Below, in pieces: positions 19,718-29,091 of a DNA stretch of 64,000 nt. Source of the stretch: Streptomyces sp. TSRI0107. GTDB lineage: Bacteria; Actinomycetota; Actinomycetes; Streptomycetales; Streptomycetaceae. Within the stretch, counting starts at the first letter, position 1. Each line of letters begins with the position of its first letter. A program made the translations under genes and the position numbers. The notes below the pieces were generated by a model, which saw nothing but the letters and a program-made list of their open reading frames with translations, had not been told where the DNA came from and did not search any database. The stretch is from NCBI RefSeq assembly GCF_001905845.1, contig NZ_LIVZ01000011.1, forward strand, positions 1-64,000. Reading direction: 5' to 3'.

Positions 19718-19742
19718 AACGCGCTGTCTTCGATCTGCGACC

Positions 19743-20327
19743 TCAGGCGGGTGAGCCCAGCAGCGGTGTCGGTGTCGCCCGCAGGGTCAGCACCGGGAGC
19801 AGATCGGCGACCCGGTGCGGGCGGTGGGCCGCGATGCCGGGCGGGGCGGGCGCCAGCGGGACCAGCAGGTCGGTGGCCGCGGGGTGGCCGGCGGCGCCGT
19901 CCGCGGTGGGGTCGCCGTGCAGCCAGAGGGTGAGCATGTAGAGGCTGGGTACGGACAGAAGACGCGGCTGGTAGGCCTGGGGCAGGGTCTCGGCCTGCGC
20001 CAGCGCGCGCTCGGTGGACGGGATGTACGGCCCCTCGAAGAAGTGGGAGAACGCCCACCCGTCGGGGGTCAGCCGGCTCTCGGCGGCGGCCACGGACCGG
20101 TCGCCGGAGCGGATCAGGAAACGCCAGCCGGCCAGCCGGGTGGCTGCCACGCCCTTGGCGCTGACGCTGTCGAGGACGTGGACGGGCAGGGGCAGCTCGG
20201 GAGTGACGGGACCCTGCACGGCGCGCAGGGAGGGAGTTCGAGCCTCGCGGACCGCGGTGGGGGAACCGAGTGCCGTGAGGACGGAGCGAAGTGCGGGCGC
20301 GGGAGCCGGGGGGACATGCAGCGGCAT
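19743..20327 (-). CDS. Conserved hypothetical protein of Streptomyces
   Basis: The 194-residue soluble protein starts MPLHVPPAPAPALRSVLTAL and includes the stretch GWRFLIRSGDRSVAAAESR near its middle. No catalytic motif, membrane segment or signal peptide is visible. Third-position GC bias and a GAGAGGCG ribosome site ahead of ATG 20327 support it as a real gene. I do not recognise a characterised family. It has its own terminator downstream and a long upstream region. Confidence 0.7.
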   Translation of the reverse strand: MPLHVPPAPAPALRSVLTALGSPTAVREARTPSLRAVQGPVTPELPLPVHVLDSVSAKGVAATRLAGWRFLIRSGDRSVAAAESRLTPDGWAFSHFFEGPYIPSTERALAQAETLPQAYQPRLLSVPSLYMLTLWLHGDPTADGAAGHPAATDLLVPLAPAPPGIAAHRPHRVADLLPVLTLRATPTPLLGSPA

Positions 20328-20910
20328 GGTGGGTCGCCTCTCATTCGACAGGCACGGTGGCGCGAGGAGGGCAGGGCTGGGCGGACGGCGCTGTCAGCTC
20401 ATGAAGGTCAGAGAGGCGGGCCGGGGTCCGTGCACGAGGGATGTGTGTGTACGGGGGCTGCCGCGGGGTATCGGCGGCAGGCTCCGGAGGCCGGGCGCCA
20501 ACCTTCTCTGCCTTGTTCGCGGAGTTTATACGACACTTGTTCACTCGTTGTTTCATCTAGCTGATTCAGGGCACTCCGGCAAGGTGTCATTCAGCCGGTG
20601 AGGCGGCGACGATACATGTGGAATCATCCCGATTCCGGGCCGGCTGCGCGGCGGTGACCTCGGCTAATAGCGGCGCTGCGGTCGGCGCATTGTCGTCGGC
20701 GTTTTTCACGAGTGGGTGGAGTGCCGGAAATTGCCTTCTGCGTCATGCCTGATGAATGTGCCGTCGATCATTCCGGTCGGCGTGACCAGAGTAGCCGTCC
20801 GGGGCCTCGGCCGGGGACGTTATGGATCGCTTCGGCTGGGCATCATCCCCCCTGCACCGGACACCGGGGGCCGGACCGTCCGGCCTGCCCGCCGAAGGAG
20901 GGACGCTTCG
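20328..20910. other. 583-bp intergenic region with an AT-rich pocket
   Basis: No gene is supported here. The region between the divergent genes contains an unusually AT-rich stretch at about 20510-20600, including TTTATACGAC (20525-20534). Read on the minus strand, this offers a TATAAA -10-like element for the gene at 19743. A matching -35 is not clear. The plus-strand ligase gene at 20911 begins at the right edge with its own ribosome site. Confidence 0.4.
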
Positions 20911-22428
20911 ATGGGGGAGAAGGTCGTGGCAGGCGCGTTCGACCTGTCCGATCGGCAGCGCTACCGCGACAAGCTCCAGCAGTGCCTGAAGGGGCTGGAG
21001 CGACTCCTGGAGGAGCAGCGGTTCGACCGGCCGAAGAATCTCATGGGCCTGGAGATAGAGCTGAATCTCGCGGGTGGCGACGGCATGCCGAAAATGCTGA
21101 ACGGCGAGGTCCTCGAAAGGATCGCCAGCCGCGACTTCCAAACAGAACTCGCCATGTTCAACCTGGAAGTGAACATCGCCCCGCACCGGCTGGGTGCGCG
21201 GGTATTCGACCAGCTCGCCGAGGAACTCCGTACCGCGCTGGCATATGCCCACCGAAAGGCCGGGGAGGTCGACGCGGGAATCGTGATGATCGGCATTCTG
21301 CCGACCCTGGAACGCGACGACCTGGTCTCCACGAACCTTTCCGCCGTCGACCGCTACACCCTGCTCAACGACCAGATCGTGGCCGCCCGCGGCGAGGATT
21401 TCACGCTCGACATCGACGGCGTGGAACACCTCGTCTGCACGTCCAAGTCCATCGCCCCCGAGGCCGCGTGCACCTCCGTGCAGCTGCACCTCCAGGTCAC
21501 CCCGGGCCGCTTCGCCGCCGTGTGGAACGCGGCGCAGGCGGCGTCGGCCGCGCAGATCGCCGTGGGCGCGAACTCGCCCTTCCTGTTCGGACGGGAACTG
21601 TGGCGGGAGTCCCGGCCGCCGCTGTTCCAGCAGTCCACCGACACGCGTCCGCCCGAGCTCCAGGCCCAGGGCGTGCGCCCGCGGACCTGGTTCGGGGAGC
21701 GGTGGGTGTCCTCCGCGCACGACCTGTTCCAGGAGAACCTGCGCTACTTCCCGGCGCTGCTGCCGATCTGCGACGACGAGGACCCGCTGGCCGTGCTGGA
21801 CGCGGGCGGCGTGCCCAAGCTCGCCGAGCTGGTGCTGCACAACGGCACGGTGTACCGCTGGAACCGGCCGGTGTACGGCATCGCCGACGGCGTCCCCCAT
21901 CTGCGCGTGGAGAACCGCGTGCTGCCGGCCGGGCCGACCGTGACCGACGTCGTCGCCAACGCGGCGTTCTACTACGGCCTGGTCCGCGCGCTGGCCGAGG
22001 AGGCGCGGCCGGTGTGGACCCGGCTGCCGTTCGAGGACGCGGCGGCCAACTTCGACGCGGCGTGCCGGTACGGCATCGAGGCACGCTTCACCTGGCCGCG
22101 GCGCGGGCGCTACGGCGGCCTCACCGAGGTCGACGCGGTGAGCCTCGTACGCGACGAACTGCTGCCGCTGGCCTCGGCCGGGCTGGACGCGTGGGGGGTG
22201 GAGCCCGCCGACCGGGACTTCTACCTCGGCGTGATCGACGAGCGGTGCCGGCGCCGGGTGAACGGCGCGTCCTGGCAGGTCGCGACGTTCCACCGGGCCC
22301 TGGAGGCGGGGCTGTCGAGGGAAGCGGCACTGGCCGCGACGACGCGGCGGTACGCCGAGTTGATGCGGGAGGGGGAGCCGGTGCATCTGTGGCCGGTGGG
22401 GCTGCGGGAGCCAGTGGTGGCCGGCTGA
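20911..22428 (+). CDS. Glutamate-cysteine ligase family (GCS2) protein
   Basis: The 505-residue cytoplasmic protein belongs to the GCS2/carboxylate-amine ligase superfamily, with GLEIELNL, an ELAMFNLEVNIAPH segment and a CTSVQLHLQV strand that line the ATP and substrate site. It probably joins glutamate or a similar acid to an amine with ATP hydrolysis. The substrate is not evident, and mycothiol-producing actinobacteria do not need glutathione. ATG at 20911 follows AAGGAGGGA (20895-20903), and longer in-frame starts (20716) lack support. It appears monocistronic. Confidence 0.82.
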   Translation: MGEKVVAGAFDLSDRQRYRDKLQQCLKGLERLLEEQRFDRPKNLMGLEIELNLAGGDGMPKMLNGEVLERIASRDFQTELAMFNLEVNIAPHRLGARVFDQLAEELRTALAYAHRKAGEVDAGIVMIGILPTLERDDLVSTNLSAVDRYTLLNDQIVAARGEDFTLDIDGVEHLVCTSKSIAPEAACTSVQLHLQVTPGRFAAVWNAAQAASAAQIAVGANSPFLFGRELWRESRPPLFQQSTDTRPPELQAQGVRPRTWFGERWVSSAHDLFQENLRYFPALLPICDDEDPLAVLDAGGVPKLAELVLHNGTVYRWNRPVYGIADGVPHLRVENRVLPAGPTVTDVVANAAFYYGLVRALAEEARPVWTRLPFEDAAANFDAACRYGIEARFTWPRRGRYGGLTEVDAVSLVRDELLPLASAGLDAWGVEPADRDFYLGVIDERCRRRVNGASWQVATFHRALEAGLSREAALAATTRRYAELMREGEPVHLWPVGLREPVVAG

Positions 22429-22600
22429 GCGGGGGGAGCCGTTCGGTCGAGGGCCGGGTCACTGCGTGCGCGGCGGACGGGGCCTCTCGGCGCACCGGTC
22501 AGGGGTGGTGGGAGGGCGAGGGCTCGGTGAGGTGGGGAGGTTCGTAAGCTCTGTCTCCAGCCGTCGCGGGTGTGGCGGGTGTGAGGCAACGGGAGGCAGA

Positions 22601-23401
22601 GTGCAGGCGGACTCGGACGCGGTGGCTGGTTCCTCCCCGCTGGAGCGGCCCGGGCGGCGGGTTCTGCGGGACGAGACCTTGCTGGTACTGGCGCTCTCGC
22701 TCGGCGCCAGCGGGGTCTCCGCGCTGATCAGCTTCATCGGCTCGGTGACCAGACCGGGCGGCCTCAAGGACCAGGCCGCCACGCTCAACGCCTCGGCCGC
22801 GCCGGGCCGCCCCTGGCTCGACCTCGCCTGGCAGCTCTTCGGCATCACGACCGCGCTGGTGCCGGTCGCCCTCGTCGCGCACTTCCTGCTGCGCGAGGGC
22901 GAGAGCCTGCGCACCCTGGGCTTCGACCGCACCCGGCCCTGGCCGGACCTGGGCCGGGGTGCCGCGATCGCCGCGGTGATCGGCAGTACCGGCATCGCCT
23001 TCTACCTCGCCGCGCGCGGCCTCGGTTTCAACCTCACCGTGGTGCCCGAGGCGCTGCCCGACGTGTGGTGGAAGTACCCGGTGCTCATCCTCTCGGCGGT
23101 GCAGAACGCCGTCGTGGAGGAGGTCATCGTGGTCGGCTATCTGCTGCGCCGGCTGAACCAGTTGGGCTGGTCGCCCGGCGGCGCGCTGATGGCCAGCTCC
23201 GTCCTGCGCGGCTCGTACCACCTCTACCAGGGCATCGGAGGCTTCATCGGCAACCTGGTGATGGGCGTCGTCTTCGTCCACCTGTACCGGCGCTGGGGCC
23301 GGGTGGGGCCCCTGGTGGTGGCGCACTCGCTGCTCGACATCGGGGCGTTCGTCGGGTACGCGCTGCTGGCCGGCCGGGTGGACTGGTTGCCGACGGCGTG
23401 A
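22601..23401 (+). CDS. CPBP family intramembrane protein (Abi/CAAX protease-like)
   Basis: The 266-residue membrane protein has about seven hydrophobic segments and the three CPBP motifs: glutamates in VVEEVIVVGYLLRRL, a histidine in VLRGSYHLYQG and HSLLD. These residues form the glutamyl-protease site of the family. The Arg usually seen in EExxxR is Val here, although arginines follow five residues later. GTG at 22601 follows GGGAGG (22591-22596). Substrate and role are unknown. A terminator hairpin follows at 23418. Confidence 0.83.
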   Translation: MQADSDAVAGSSPLERPGRRVLRDETLLVLALSLGASGVSALISFIGSVTRPGGLKDQAATLNASAAPGRPWLDLAWQLFGITTALVPVALVAHFLLREGESLRTLGFDRTRPWPDLGRGAAIAAVIGSTGIAFYLAARGLGFNLTVVPEALPDVWWKYPVLILSAVQNAVVEEVIVVGYLLRRLNQLGWSPGGALMASSVLRGSYHLYQGIGGFIGNLVMGVVFVHLYRRWGRVGPLVVAHSLLDIGAFVGYALLAGRVDWLPTA

Positions 23402-23417
23402 GCGACCGGGCTGGGGG

Positions 23418-23448
23418 AGGGGGCGTACGGCTGCTTCGTACGCCCCCT
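23418..23448. terminator. Bidirectional terminator between convergent genes
   Basis: A 12-bp stem (23418-23429 with 23437-23448, core GGGGGCGTACG) with a 7-base loop lies between the CPBP gene and the convergent PhzF gene. A short T/C-rich stretch follows on the plus strand. Confidence 0.85.
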
Positions 23449-23472
23449 TCTCGTGTCCTCTTCTCGCCTTCC

Positions 23473-24282
23473 TCAGGCGTGCAGTTCGCCCTCGATCACG
23501 GTGACCGCGTGTCCGCTGAGGAGCGTGCGGTCGCCGCGCAGTTCGACGTGGACCCGGCCGGAGCGCGGTGAGGCCTGGAGGCCGGTCAGCGTGGTGCGGC
23601 CCAGGCGCTCGGACCAGAACGGGGCGAGCGCGGTGTGGGCGCTGCCGGTCACCGGGTCCTCGTCGATGCCGACGTTCGGGAAGAAGCAGCGGGAGACGAA
23701 GTCGTGGCCGCGGGCCGGGTCGTCGGCGCGGGCGGTGGCGATGATGCCGCGCCGGGAGTACGCGGCGAGCGCCTTGTGGTCGGGTGCCAGGGCGTGCACC
23801 GTCTTCTCGTCGGCGAGTTCGAGCAGCAGGTCACCGACGTTCGGGCCGGTGTCGAAGGCCGCGCGGGGTACCGCGCCCAGGGCCTCGGCGACCCCGTCCG
23901 GCACGTCGACGGGGGTGAGCGGGGCGGTGGGGAAGTCCAGGGTGATCGAGCCGTCCTGGCGGGGTGTCGCGATGAGGACGCCGCTGCGGGTGGCGAAGCG
24001 GACGGGGCCCTCGTGGGCGCCGGTGGTGTGCAGCACGTGGGCCGTGGCGAGTGTGGCGTGGCCGCACATCGCGACCTCGGAGACGGGGGTGAACCAGCGC
24101 AGCGCCCAGTCGGCCTCGCCGCCCTCGGGCAGGCGGTGCGCGAAGGCGGTCTCGGCGTGGTTGACCTCCATGGCCACGTTCTGGAGCCAGGCGTCGTCCG
24201 GGTAGGCGTCGAGGAGCAGGACCCCCGCCGGGTTGCCGGCGAAGGGACGGTCGGTGAAGGCGTCGACGATTCGAATCCGCAT
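23473..24282 (-). CDS. PhzF family isomerase/epimerase
   Basis: The 269-residue protein has the twin hot-dog-like fold signature of PhzF, beginning RIVDAFTDRPFAGNPAGV. The conserved catalytic glutamate is in VNHAETAFAH, with CGHAT and DEDPVTGSAH motifs. Family members act as isomerases in phenazine synthesis, but most, including this stand-alone one, have unknown small-molecule substrates. ATG at 24282 lies 7 bases after a TAGCGT -10-like box on the minus strand, so the transcript may be leaderless. No phenazine genes are nearby. Confidence 0.87.
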   Translation of the reverse strand: MRIRIVDAFTDRPFAGNPAGVLLLDAYPDDAWLQNVAMEVNHAETAFAHRLPEGGEADWALRWFTPVSEVAMCGHATLATAHVLHTTGAHEGPVRFATRSGVLIATPRQDGSITLDFPTAPLTPVDVPDGVAEALGAVPRAAFDTGPNVGDLLLELADEKTVHALAPDHKALAAYSRRGIIATARADDPARGHDFVSRCFFPNVGIDEDPVTGSAHTALAPFWSERLGRTTLTGLQASPRSGRVHVELRGDRTLLSGHAVTVIEGELHA

Positions 24283-24475
24283 GGCATGACGCTAGGGGTT
24301 CGGTGGAGCCGCGGACCAAGGCCAATTCGCGAGTGTTGGATTGATTTCGCGGGCGGTGGTGGTCCCCGGTCCGGCTCCTCGCGCCGAGCGTGGCGCCAAT
24401 CGGCGCGCCGGCAGGGCCAGTTGCCCGACGGTTGGCGGATGACCCTCGGGGCCGGTGCCGGTGAGGATGACCGGC

Positions 24476-25372
24476 ATGGATCCCGAACTCGAAGCCTTCA
24501 TCCCCTTGCTCCCCAGTTTCGACCTGACCGATCCGGTCGCCTACCGCAAGACCTACACCGAGCTGGCCGCCGCGAGGCCGGAACCCGACACCACGGGACT
24601 GGAGATCGAGGACCGCACGGTGCCCGCCGATCCGGACGTGCCGGTGCGGATCTACCGCCCGGACCAGGCGCGGGGTGCCGTCGTCTGGCTGCACGGCGGC
24701 GGATGGGTGGTCGGCGACCTGGACACCGAACGCCATTGGGCCGCCCCGATCGCGCGACTCTCCGGCGCCGTCGTGATCAGCGTCGACTACCGCCTGGCGC
24801 CCGAGCACCGGTTCCCGGCCGCCCTGGACGACGTCCACGCCGTACTGACCTGGGCGCACCGGCACGCCGCCGAGCTCGGCGTCGACCCGGACCGGATCGC
24901 GGTCGGCGGTCACAGCGCCGGCGGCGCGCTCGCGGCCGCGGTGGCCCTGCGGGCCCGCGACGAGCAGGGGCCGCCGATCCGCTTCCAGCTGCTCAACGAG
25001 GCCACCCTCGACGACCGGCAGCGGACGTGGTCGGCGCGGAACTTCACCGACACGCCCTGGAACACCCGTGCCGTGCGCGTCGCGGCGATGGAGCACTACC
25101 TGGGCTCCCAGCCCGCCACGCCGTACGCCGCACCCGCGCGGGCCGACGACCTGACCGGTCTGCCGCCGGCCTACGTCGCCACCGCGGAGTTCGATCCGAA
25201 TCGCGACGAAGGCATCGAGTACGCGCTGCGCCTGCTCCAGGCGGGCGTGCCGGTGGAGCTGCACCAGTGGCCGGGCACCTTCCACGGGTCGCTGGCGATC
25301 CAGTCCGCCGAGGTCTCGCAGCGACAGCTCGCCGAGATCGGCGGCGCCCTGCGCCGTGCCCTCACCGGGTGA
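24476..25372 (+). CDS. Alpha/beta hydrolase, hormone-sensitive lipase family
   Basis: The 298-residue cytoplasmic esterase has the oxyanion motif HGGGW, the nucleophile elbow GGHSAGG, a catalytic Asp in ATAEFDPNRDEG and His in TFHGSL, in the usual order for the HSL (family IV) group. It should hydrolyse short-chain acyl esters. ATG at 24476 is chosen with GTGAGGA (24461-24467) upstream; an ATG at 24467 is possible. The stop is 7 bases before the start of the ABC exporter, so it may be cotranscribed with the exporter pair and could act on the exported compound, which is speculation. Confidence 0.85.
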   Translation: MDPELEAFIPLLPSFDLTDPVAYRKTYTELAAARPEPDTTGLEIEDRTVPADPDVPVRIYRPDQARGAVVWLHGGGWVVGDLDTERHWAAPIARLSGAVVISVDYRLAPEHRFPAALDDVHAVLTWAHRHAAELGVDPDRIAVGGHSAGGALAAAVALRARDEQGPPIRFQLLNEATLDDRQRTWSARNFTDTPWNTRAVRVAAMEHYLGSQPATPYAAPARADDLTGLPPAYVATAEFDPNRDEGIEYALRLLQAGVPVELHQWPGTFHGSLAIQSAEVSQRQLAEIGGALRRALTG

Positions 25373-25379
25373 GGCGGTG

Positions 25380-27287
25380 GTGACCGCCGAGACGAAGAGC
25401 GATTTTGTGGAAGAGAGCATGGGGCGGCTGCTGCGCCCGTATGCACGGACCTTCGCGGCCGTCGTGATCCTTCAGGTGATCGGCGCTCTCGCGGGTCTCG
25501 CGCCGCTGCTCGCGGTCGTGGAGCTGGGGCGCACCCTGCTGGAGCCCGGACCGGTCGACCGCGACCATGTCCGGACGGTCGTGATCGCGGGCGCGGTCGG
25601 CCTGTTCGTCCGGCTGGTGTTCACGGCGGCGTCGTCCGGCATCGGCCATCTCCTGGACGGCAAGGTGCAGTTGACCTTCCGCAGGCAACTGGCCGCGCGG
25701 CTGGGGCGTGTGCCGATCGGCTGGTTCGCCCGGCGCCGGACCGGTGAACTGGCCAAGGTGGTCGGGGAGGACGTCGGCGCCGTGCACCCGTTCATCGCGC
25801 ACACCCCCGGCGAGCTGGTCTCCGCCTTCGTGGTGCCGTCGGCGTCGCTGGTCTACCTGTTCACCGTCGACTGGCGGCTCACGCTGATCACCCTGGTACC
25901 GGTGGTACTGGCCGTGGCGCTGGTCCCGCTGATGATGACCCCGGCCCGGCTGCGTGAGCAGGAGGAGTTCGACGGGGCCATGGCCCGGATCTCCGGTTCC
26001 GTCGTCGAGTTCGTACAGGGCATCTCGGTGGTCAAGGCGTTCGGCGGGACCGGGCGCGCCCACCGCGCGTTCCGCACCGCCGCGGACGACTTCGTCGAGA
26101 CCTTCGGCCGGTGGGTGCACGGCCTCTCCAGGATCGCCGCGGGCATGCAGCTCGCGCTGTCGCCGCCGTTCGTCCTGCTGGTCGTACTGACCGGCGGTAC
26201 GGCCCTCATCACGAACGGCGACCTGGCGCCGGCCGACCTGTTGCCGTTCCTGCTGCTCGGACTGGGTCTGACCGCTCCCGTGGCCGCCCTCGGGCACGGC
26301 TTCGACGAGATGCAGGCGGCGCGCCGCGCGGTCGGCCGGATCCGGGAGGTGCTGGCGACGGAGCCGCTGCCGGAGCCCGCGCGCCCGGTGGCGCCCCAGG
26401 GGCGGCGGGTGGAACTGCGGGACGTCCGCTTCGGCTACACGGCCGACCGCGAGGTGCTGCGCGGCATCGACCTCGTCCTGGAGCCGGGCACGGTCACTGC
26501 GATCGTCGGACCGTCGGGGAGCGGGAAGTCGACGCTGGTGCAGCTGTTGCCGCGGTTCTTCGACCCCACCCACGGGTCCGTCCTGCTCGGCGGCGTCGAT
26601 CTGCGCGACCTCGGCAGCCGGGAGCTGTACCGGGCGGTCTCCTTCGTCTTCCAGGACGTCCGGCTGCTGCGCGCGTCGGTCGCGGACAACATCGCCCTCG
26701 CGGTACCGCACGCCCACCTCGACGACGTGGTGCGCGCGGCCCGGCTGGCGAACATCCACGACCGCGTCCTCGAACTGCCCCGCGGCTACGACTCGGTGAT
26801 CGGTGAGGACGCCGGCCTGTCGGGCGGCGAGGCACAGCGGATCTCGCTCGCCCGCGCGCTGCTCGCCGACACGCCCGTGCTGGTGCTCGACGAGGCGACC
26901 GCGTTCGCGGATCCGCGCACCGAGCAGGCGGTACGCCGGGCGCTGGCGACGCTTCACGGCGAGCGGACCGTTCTGGTCATCGCCCACCGCCTGGAGACGA
27001 TCGCCGACGCCGACACCGTCGTGATGCTGGAGGACGGGGCGATCGTCGAGCGCGGCACGCCCGCCGAACTGCTGGCTCGGAACGGCAGATTCGCCGACTT
27101 CTGGCAAGCCCACCGATCGGCCGCGCTCCGGCAGTCCCATCGTTCGGCCGGGATCCCGCAGGCCCACCGATCGGCCGTGCTCCGGCAGTCCCATCGTTCG
27201 GCCGCGCTCCGGCCATCCCACCGATCAACGACCGCCGACGAGAACGAAGCCCACGGTGACGTACCGCGAGGAGACGACTCCCGATGA
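25380..27287 (+). CDS. ABC exporter half-transporter, first of a coupled pair, with C-terminal HRS repeats
   Basis: The 635-residue protein has six membrane helices (residues about 20-300) and a C-terminal nucleotide-binding domain with Walker A GPSGSGKST, signature LSGGEAQRISLARALL, Walker B VLVLDEAT and the H-loop IAHR. It resembles YbtP/IrtA-type half-transporters. After the domain, residues about 577-621 form five nonapeptide repeats of type QSHRSAALR encoded by 27-bp units. GTG at 25380 lies after GAGG. Its stop overlaps the ATG of the partner gene (ATGA), so a heterodimer is likely. The substrate is unknown. Confidence 0.88.
   Translation: MTAETKSDFVEESMGRLLRPYARTFAAVVILQVIGALAGLAPLLAVVELGRTLLEPGPVDRDHVRTVVIAGAVGLFVRLVFTAASSGIGHLLDGKVQLTFRRQLAARLGRVPIGWFARRRTGELAKVVGEDVGAVHPFIAHTPGELVSAFVVPSASLVYLFTVDWRLTLITLVPVVLAVALVPLMMTPARLREQEEFDGAMARISGSVVEFVQGISVVKAFGGTGRAHRAFRTAADDFVETFGRWVHGLSRIAAGMQLALSPPFVLLVVLTGGTALITNGDLAPADLLPFLLLGLGLTAPVAALGHGFDEMQAARRAVGRIREVLATEPLPEPARPVAPQGRRVELRDVRFGYTADREVLRGIDLVLEPGTVTAIVGPSGSGKSTLVQLLPRFFDPTHGSVLLGGVDLRDLGSRELYRAVSFVFQDVRLLRASVADNIALAVPHAHLDDVVRAARLANIHDRVLELPRGYDSVIGEDAGLSGGEAQRISLARALLADTPVLVLDEATAFADPRTEQAVRRALATLHGERTVLVIAHRLETIADADTVVMLEDGAIVERGTPAELLARNGRFADFWQAHRSAALRQSHRSAGIPQAHRSAVLRQSHRSAALRPSHRSTTADENEAHGDVPRGDDSR
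27105..27239 (+). repeat. Five 27-bp in-frame repeats at the end of the first ABC gene
   Basis: Units start at 27105, 27132, 27159, 27186 and 27213 and encode QAHRSAALR, QSHRSAGIP, QAHRSAVLR, QSHRSAALR and PSHRSTTAD. Units alternate in two flavours (CCCACCGATCGG and CCCATCGTTCGG), suggesting duplication of a 54-bp pair. They lie beyond the nucleotide-binding domain and just before the coupled start of the next gene. Confidence 0.88.
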
Positions 27288-28996
27288 TCCGAATGCTGCT
27301 GCGCGTGCTAGGCCGCGCGTACGCCCGGCCACTGCGCCGCACCGTGGCTCTGATGACGACGACCGCGGTGGCCGAGGGCCTGTCCTACGCGCTGCTGGCT
27401 CCCGTGCTGCGGGAGCTGTTCGGGAGCACGCCCGGGGACGCCTGGCCCTGGCTGACCGCGTTCGGGATCGCGTTCGCGGTCTACGCGGCGCTGCGCTACC
27501 TCAGCGACCTGTCCGGCTTCCACGTCGGCAGCGCGCTGCTGCGCGGCATGTACCACCGGCTCGGCGACCATCTGGCGAGGCTTCCCCTCGGCTGGTACGG
27601 CTCGGGTCGCCTCGGCGAGGTGTCCGTCCTGGCCAGTCGTGGCGTCCTGGACGCGATGAGCGTCATCGCGCATCTGCTGGCACCCTTCGTCTCGGCCGGT
27701 GTGACCCCGCTGACGATCGTCGTCGTGATGCTGGTGCTCGACTGGCAGATGGGGCTGGCCGCGCTGGCCGCCGTACCGGTCGTGGCGGCGATCCAGGTGT
27801 GGACGGCACGCGCGACGGCCGCTCAGGACGCGCGCCGCGAGGAACGCGACCACGAGGCCACCGGGCGGGTCATCGAGTTCCTTCAGGCGCAGCCGGTGCT
27901 GCGGGCCGGTGGCCGGACCACCGAACGCTTCCGGCTGCTCGACGACGCGCTGCGGGACGTCCAGCGAGCGTCCCGCCGGTCCACGCTCTCGGCGCTGCCC
28001 GGCGCGGTGGGCCTGACGCTCACCGTGCAGGCCGCGTTCACCGGACTGCTGGCCCTGGGCGCCTACCGCGCGCTCGACGGAAGCATCGGTGCGGCCGAGC
28101 TCCTGACGATCCTGGTGCTGGCCGCCCGCTGCGCCGATCCACTGCTGTCGCTGACGGACATCGCCGGGAAGCTGCGCGGCGCCCGGTCCGTGCTGGCGCG
28201 GCTCGACGCGGTGCTCGGCACCGCCCCGCTGCCGGAAGCCGCCGAACCGGTCCAGCCGCGAGGCCATGGCCTGGAGTTCGAGTCGGTCGTCTTCCGGCAG
28301 GGCGATCGCACGGTGATCGACGACGTCTCGCTGTCCGTCCCGGAGGGTCAGCGGCTCGCCGTCGTGGGACCGTCGGGCGCGGGCAAGAGCACGTTGCTGC
28401 ACCTGCCGGCGCGGTTCCACGACGTGGACGGGGGCGCGGTGCGCGTGGGAGGCGTGGACGTGCGCTCGATCGACCCCGAGGTGCTGATGGCCCGGATCGC
28501 CATCGTCTTCCAGGACGTCTATCTCTTCGACGGCACGATCGAGGAGAACGTCCGGCTGGGCCGGCCCGACGCCACCGACGCCGAGGTGCGGGAGGCGGCC
28601 ACCGCGGCGCGGCTGGACGAGGTGATCGAGCGGCTGCCCGGCGGCTGGGACGCGCGTGTCGGCGAGGGCGGCGCACTGCTGTCGGGCGGTGAACGCCAGC
28701 GCGTGTCGATCGCCCGGGCGCTGTTGAAGGACGCGCCCGTCGTGCTGCTGGACGAGGTGACCTCGGCGCTCGACCCGGTGAACGAGGCGGCCGTCCACGA
28801 GGGCATCGAGCGCCTGATGGCGGGCCGGACGGTGGTGATGGTCGCGCACCGGATGCGGACCGTCGAAAGCGCTGACCGCGTGGTGTTCCTGGACGGCGGC
28901 CGGGTGGTGGAGGAGGGCGGCCACGAGGAGCTGCTGCGCCGGGGCGGCCGTTACGCCGAGTTCTGGGGCATCTCCATGGCGCCGGCGGGAGGCTGA
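27284..28996 (+). CDS. ABC exporter half-transporter, second of a coupled pair
   Basis: The 570-residue protein has an N-terminal six-helix membrane domain and a nucleotide-binding domain with Walker A GPSGAGKST, LSGGERQRVSIARALL, Walker B PVVLLDEVTS and AHRMRT. Both ATP sites of the pair look complete. It begins at ATG 27284 overlapping the stop of the preceding gene by 4 bases. Together with the upstream gene it should form a heterodimeric exporter or siderophore-type importer. The PadR gene downstream is a likely regulator. Substrate is unknown. Confidence 0.9.
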   Translation: MIRMLLRVLGRAYARPLRRTVALMTTTAVAEGLSYALLAPVLRELFGSTPGDAWPWLTAFGIAFAVYAALRYLSDLSGFHVGSALLRGMYHRLGDHLARLPLGWYGSGRLGEVSVLASRGVLDAMSVIAHLLAPFVSAGVTPLTIVVVMLVLDWQMGLAALAAVPVVAAIQVWTARATAAQDARREERDHEATGRVIEFLQAQPVLRAGGRTTERFRLLDDALRDVQRASRRSTLSALPGAVGLTLTVQAAFTGLLALGAYRALDGSIGAAELLTILVLAARCADPLLSLTDIAGKLRGARSVLARLDAVLGTAPLPEAAEPVQPRGHGLEFESVVFRQGDRTVIDDVSLSVPEGQRLAVVGPSGAGKSTLLHLPARFHDVDGGAVRVGGVDVRSIDPEVLMARIAIVFQDVYLFDGTIEENVRLGRPDATDAEVREAATAARLDEVIERLPGGWDARVGEGGALLSGGERQRVSIARALLKDAPVVLLDEVTSALDPVNEAAVHEGIERLMAGRTVVMVAHRMRTVESADRVVFLDGGRVVEEGGHEELLRRGGRYAEFWGISMAPAGG

Positions 28997-29027
28997 GCGA
29001 GCGAGCCCCTTGCCGTAAGCATCGTTC

Positions 29028-29056
29028 CGATATATCGTTGAGGCATCGCGAGCGAT
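29028..29056. promoter_or_regulatory. Candidate PadR operator region
   Basis: CGATATATCG (29028-29037) is a perfect 10-bp palindrome in otherwise GC-rich DNA. Nearby ATCG-CGAG-CGAT (29045-29056) repeats the ATCG/CGAT half-sites. The cluster lies 36-64 bp before the PadR start, where autoregulation is expected. Confidence 0.55.
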
Positions 29057-29091
29057 ACGCGACAGATCAGCGATCGAATGGAGTGATGATC

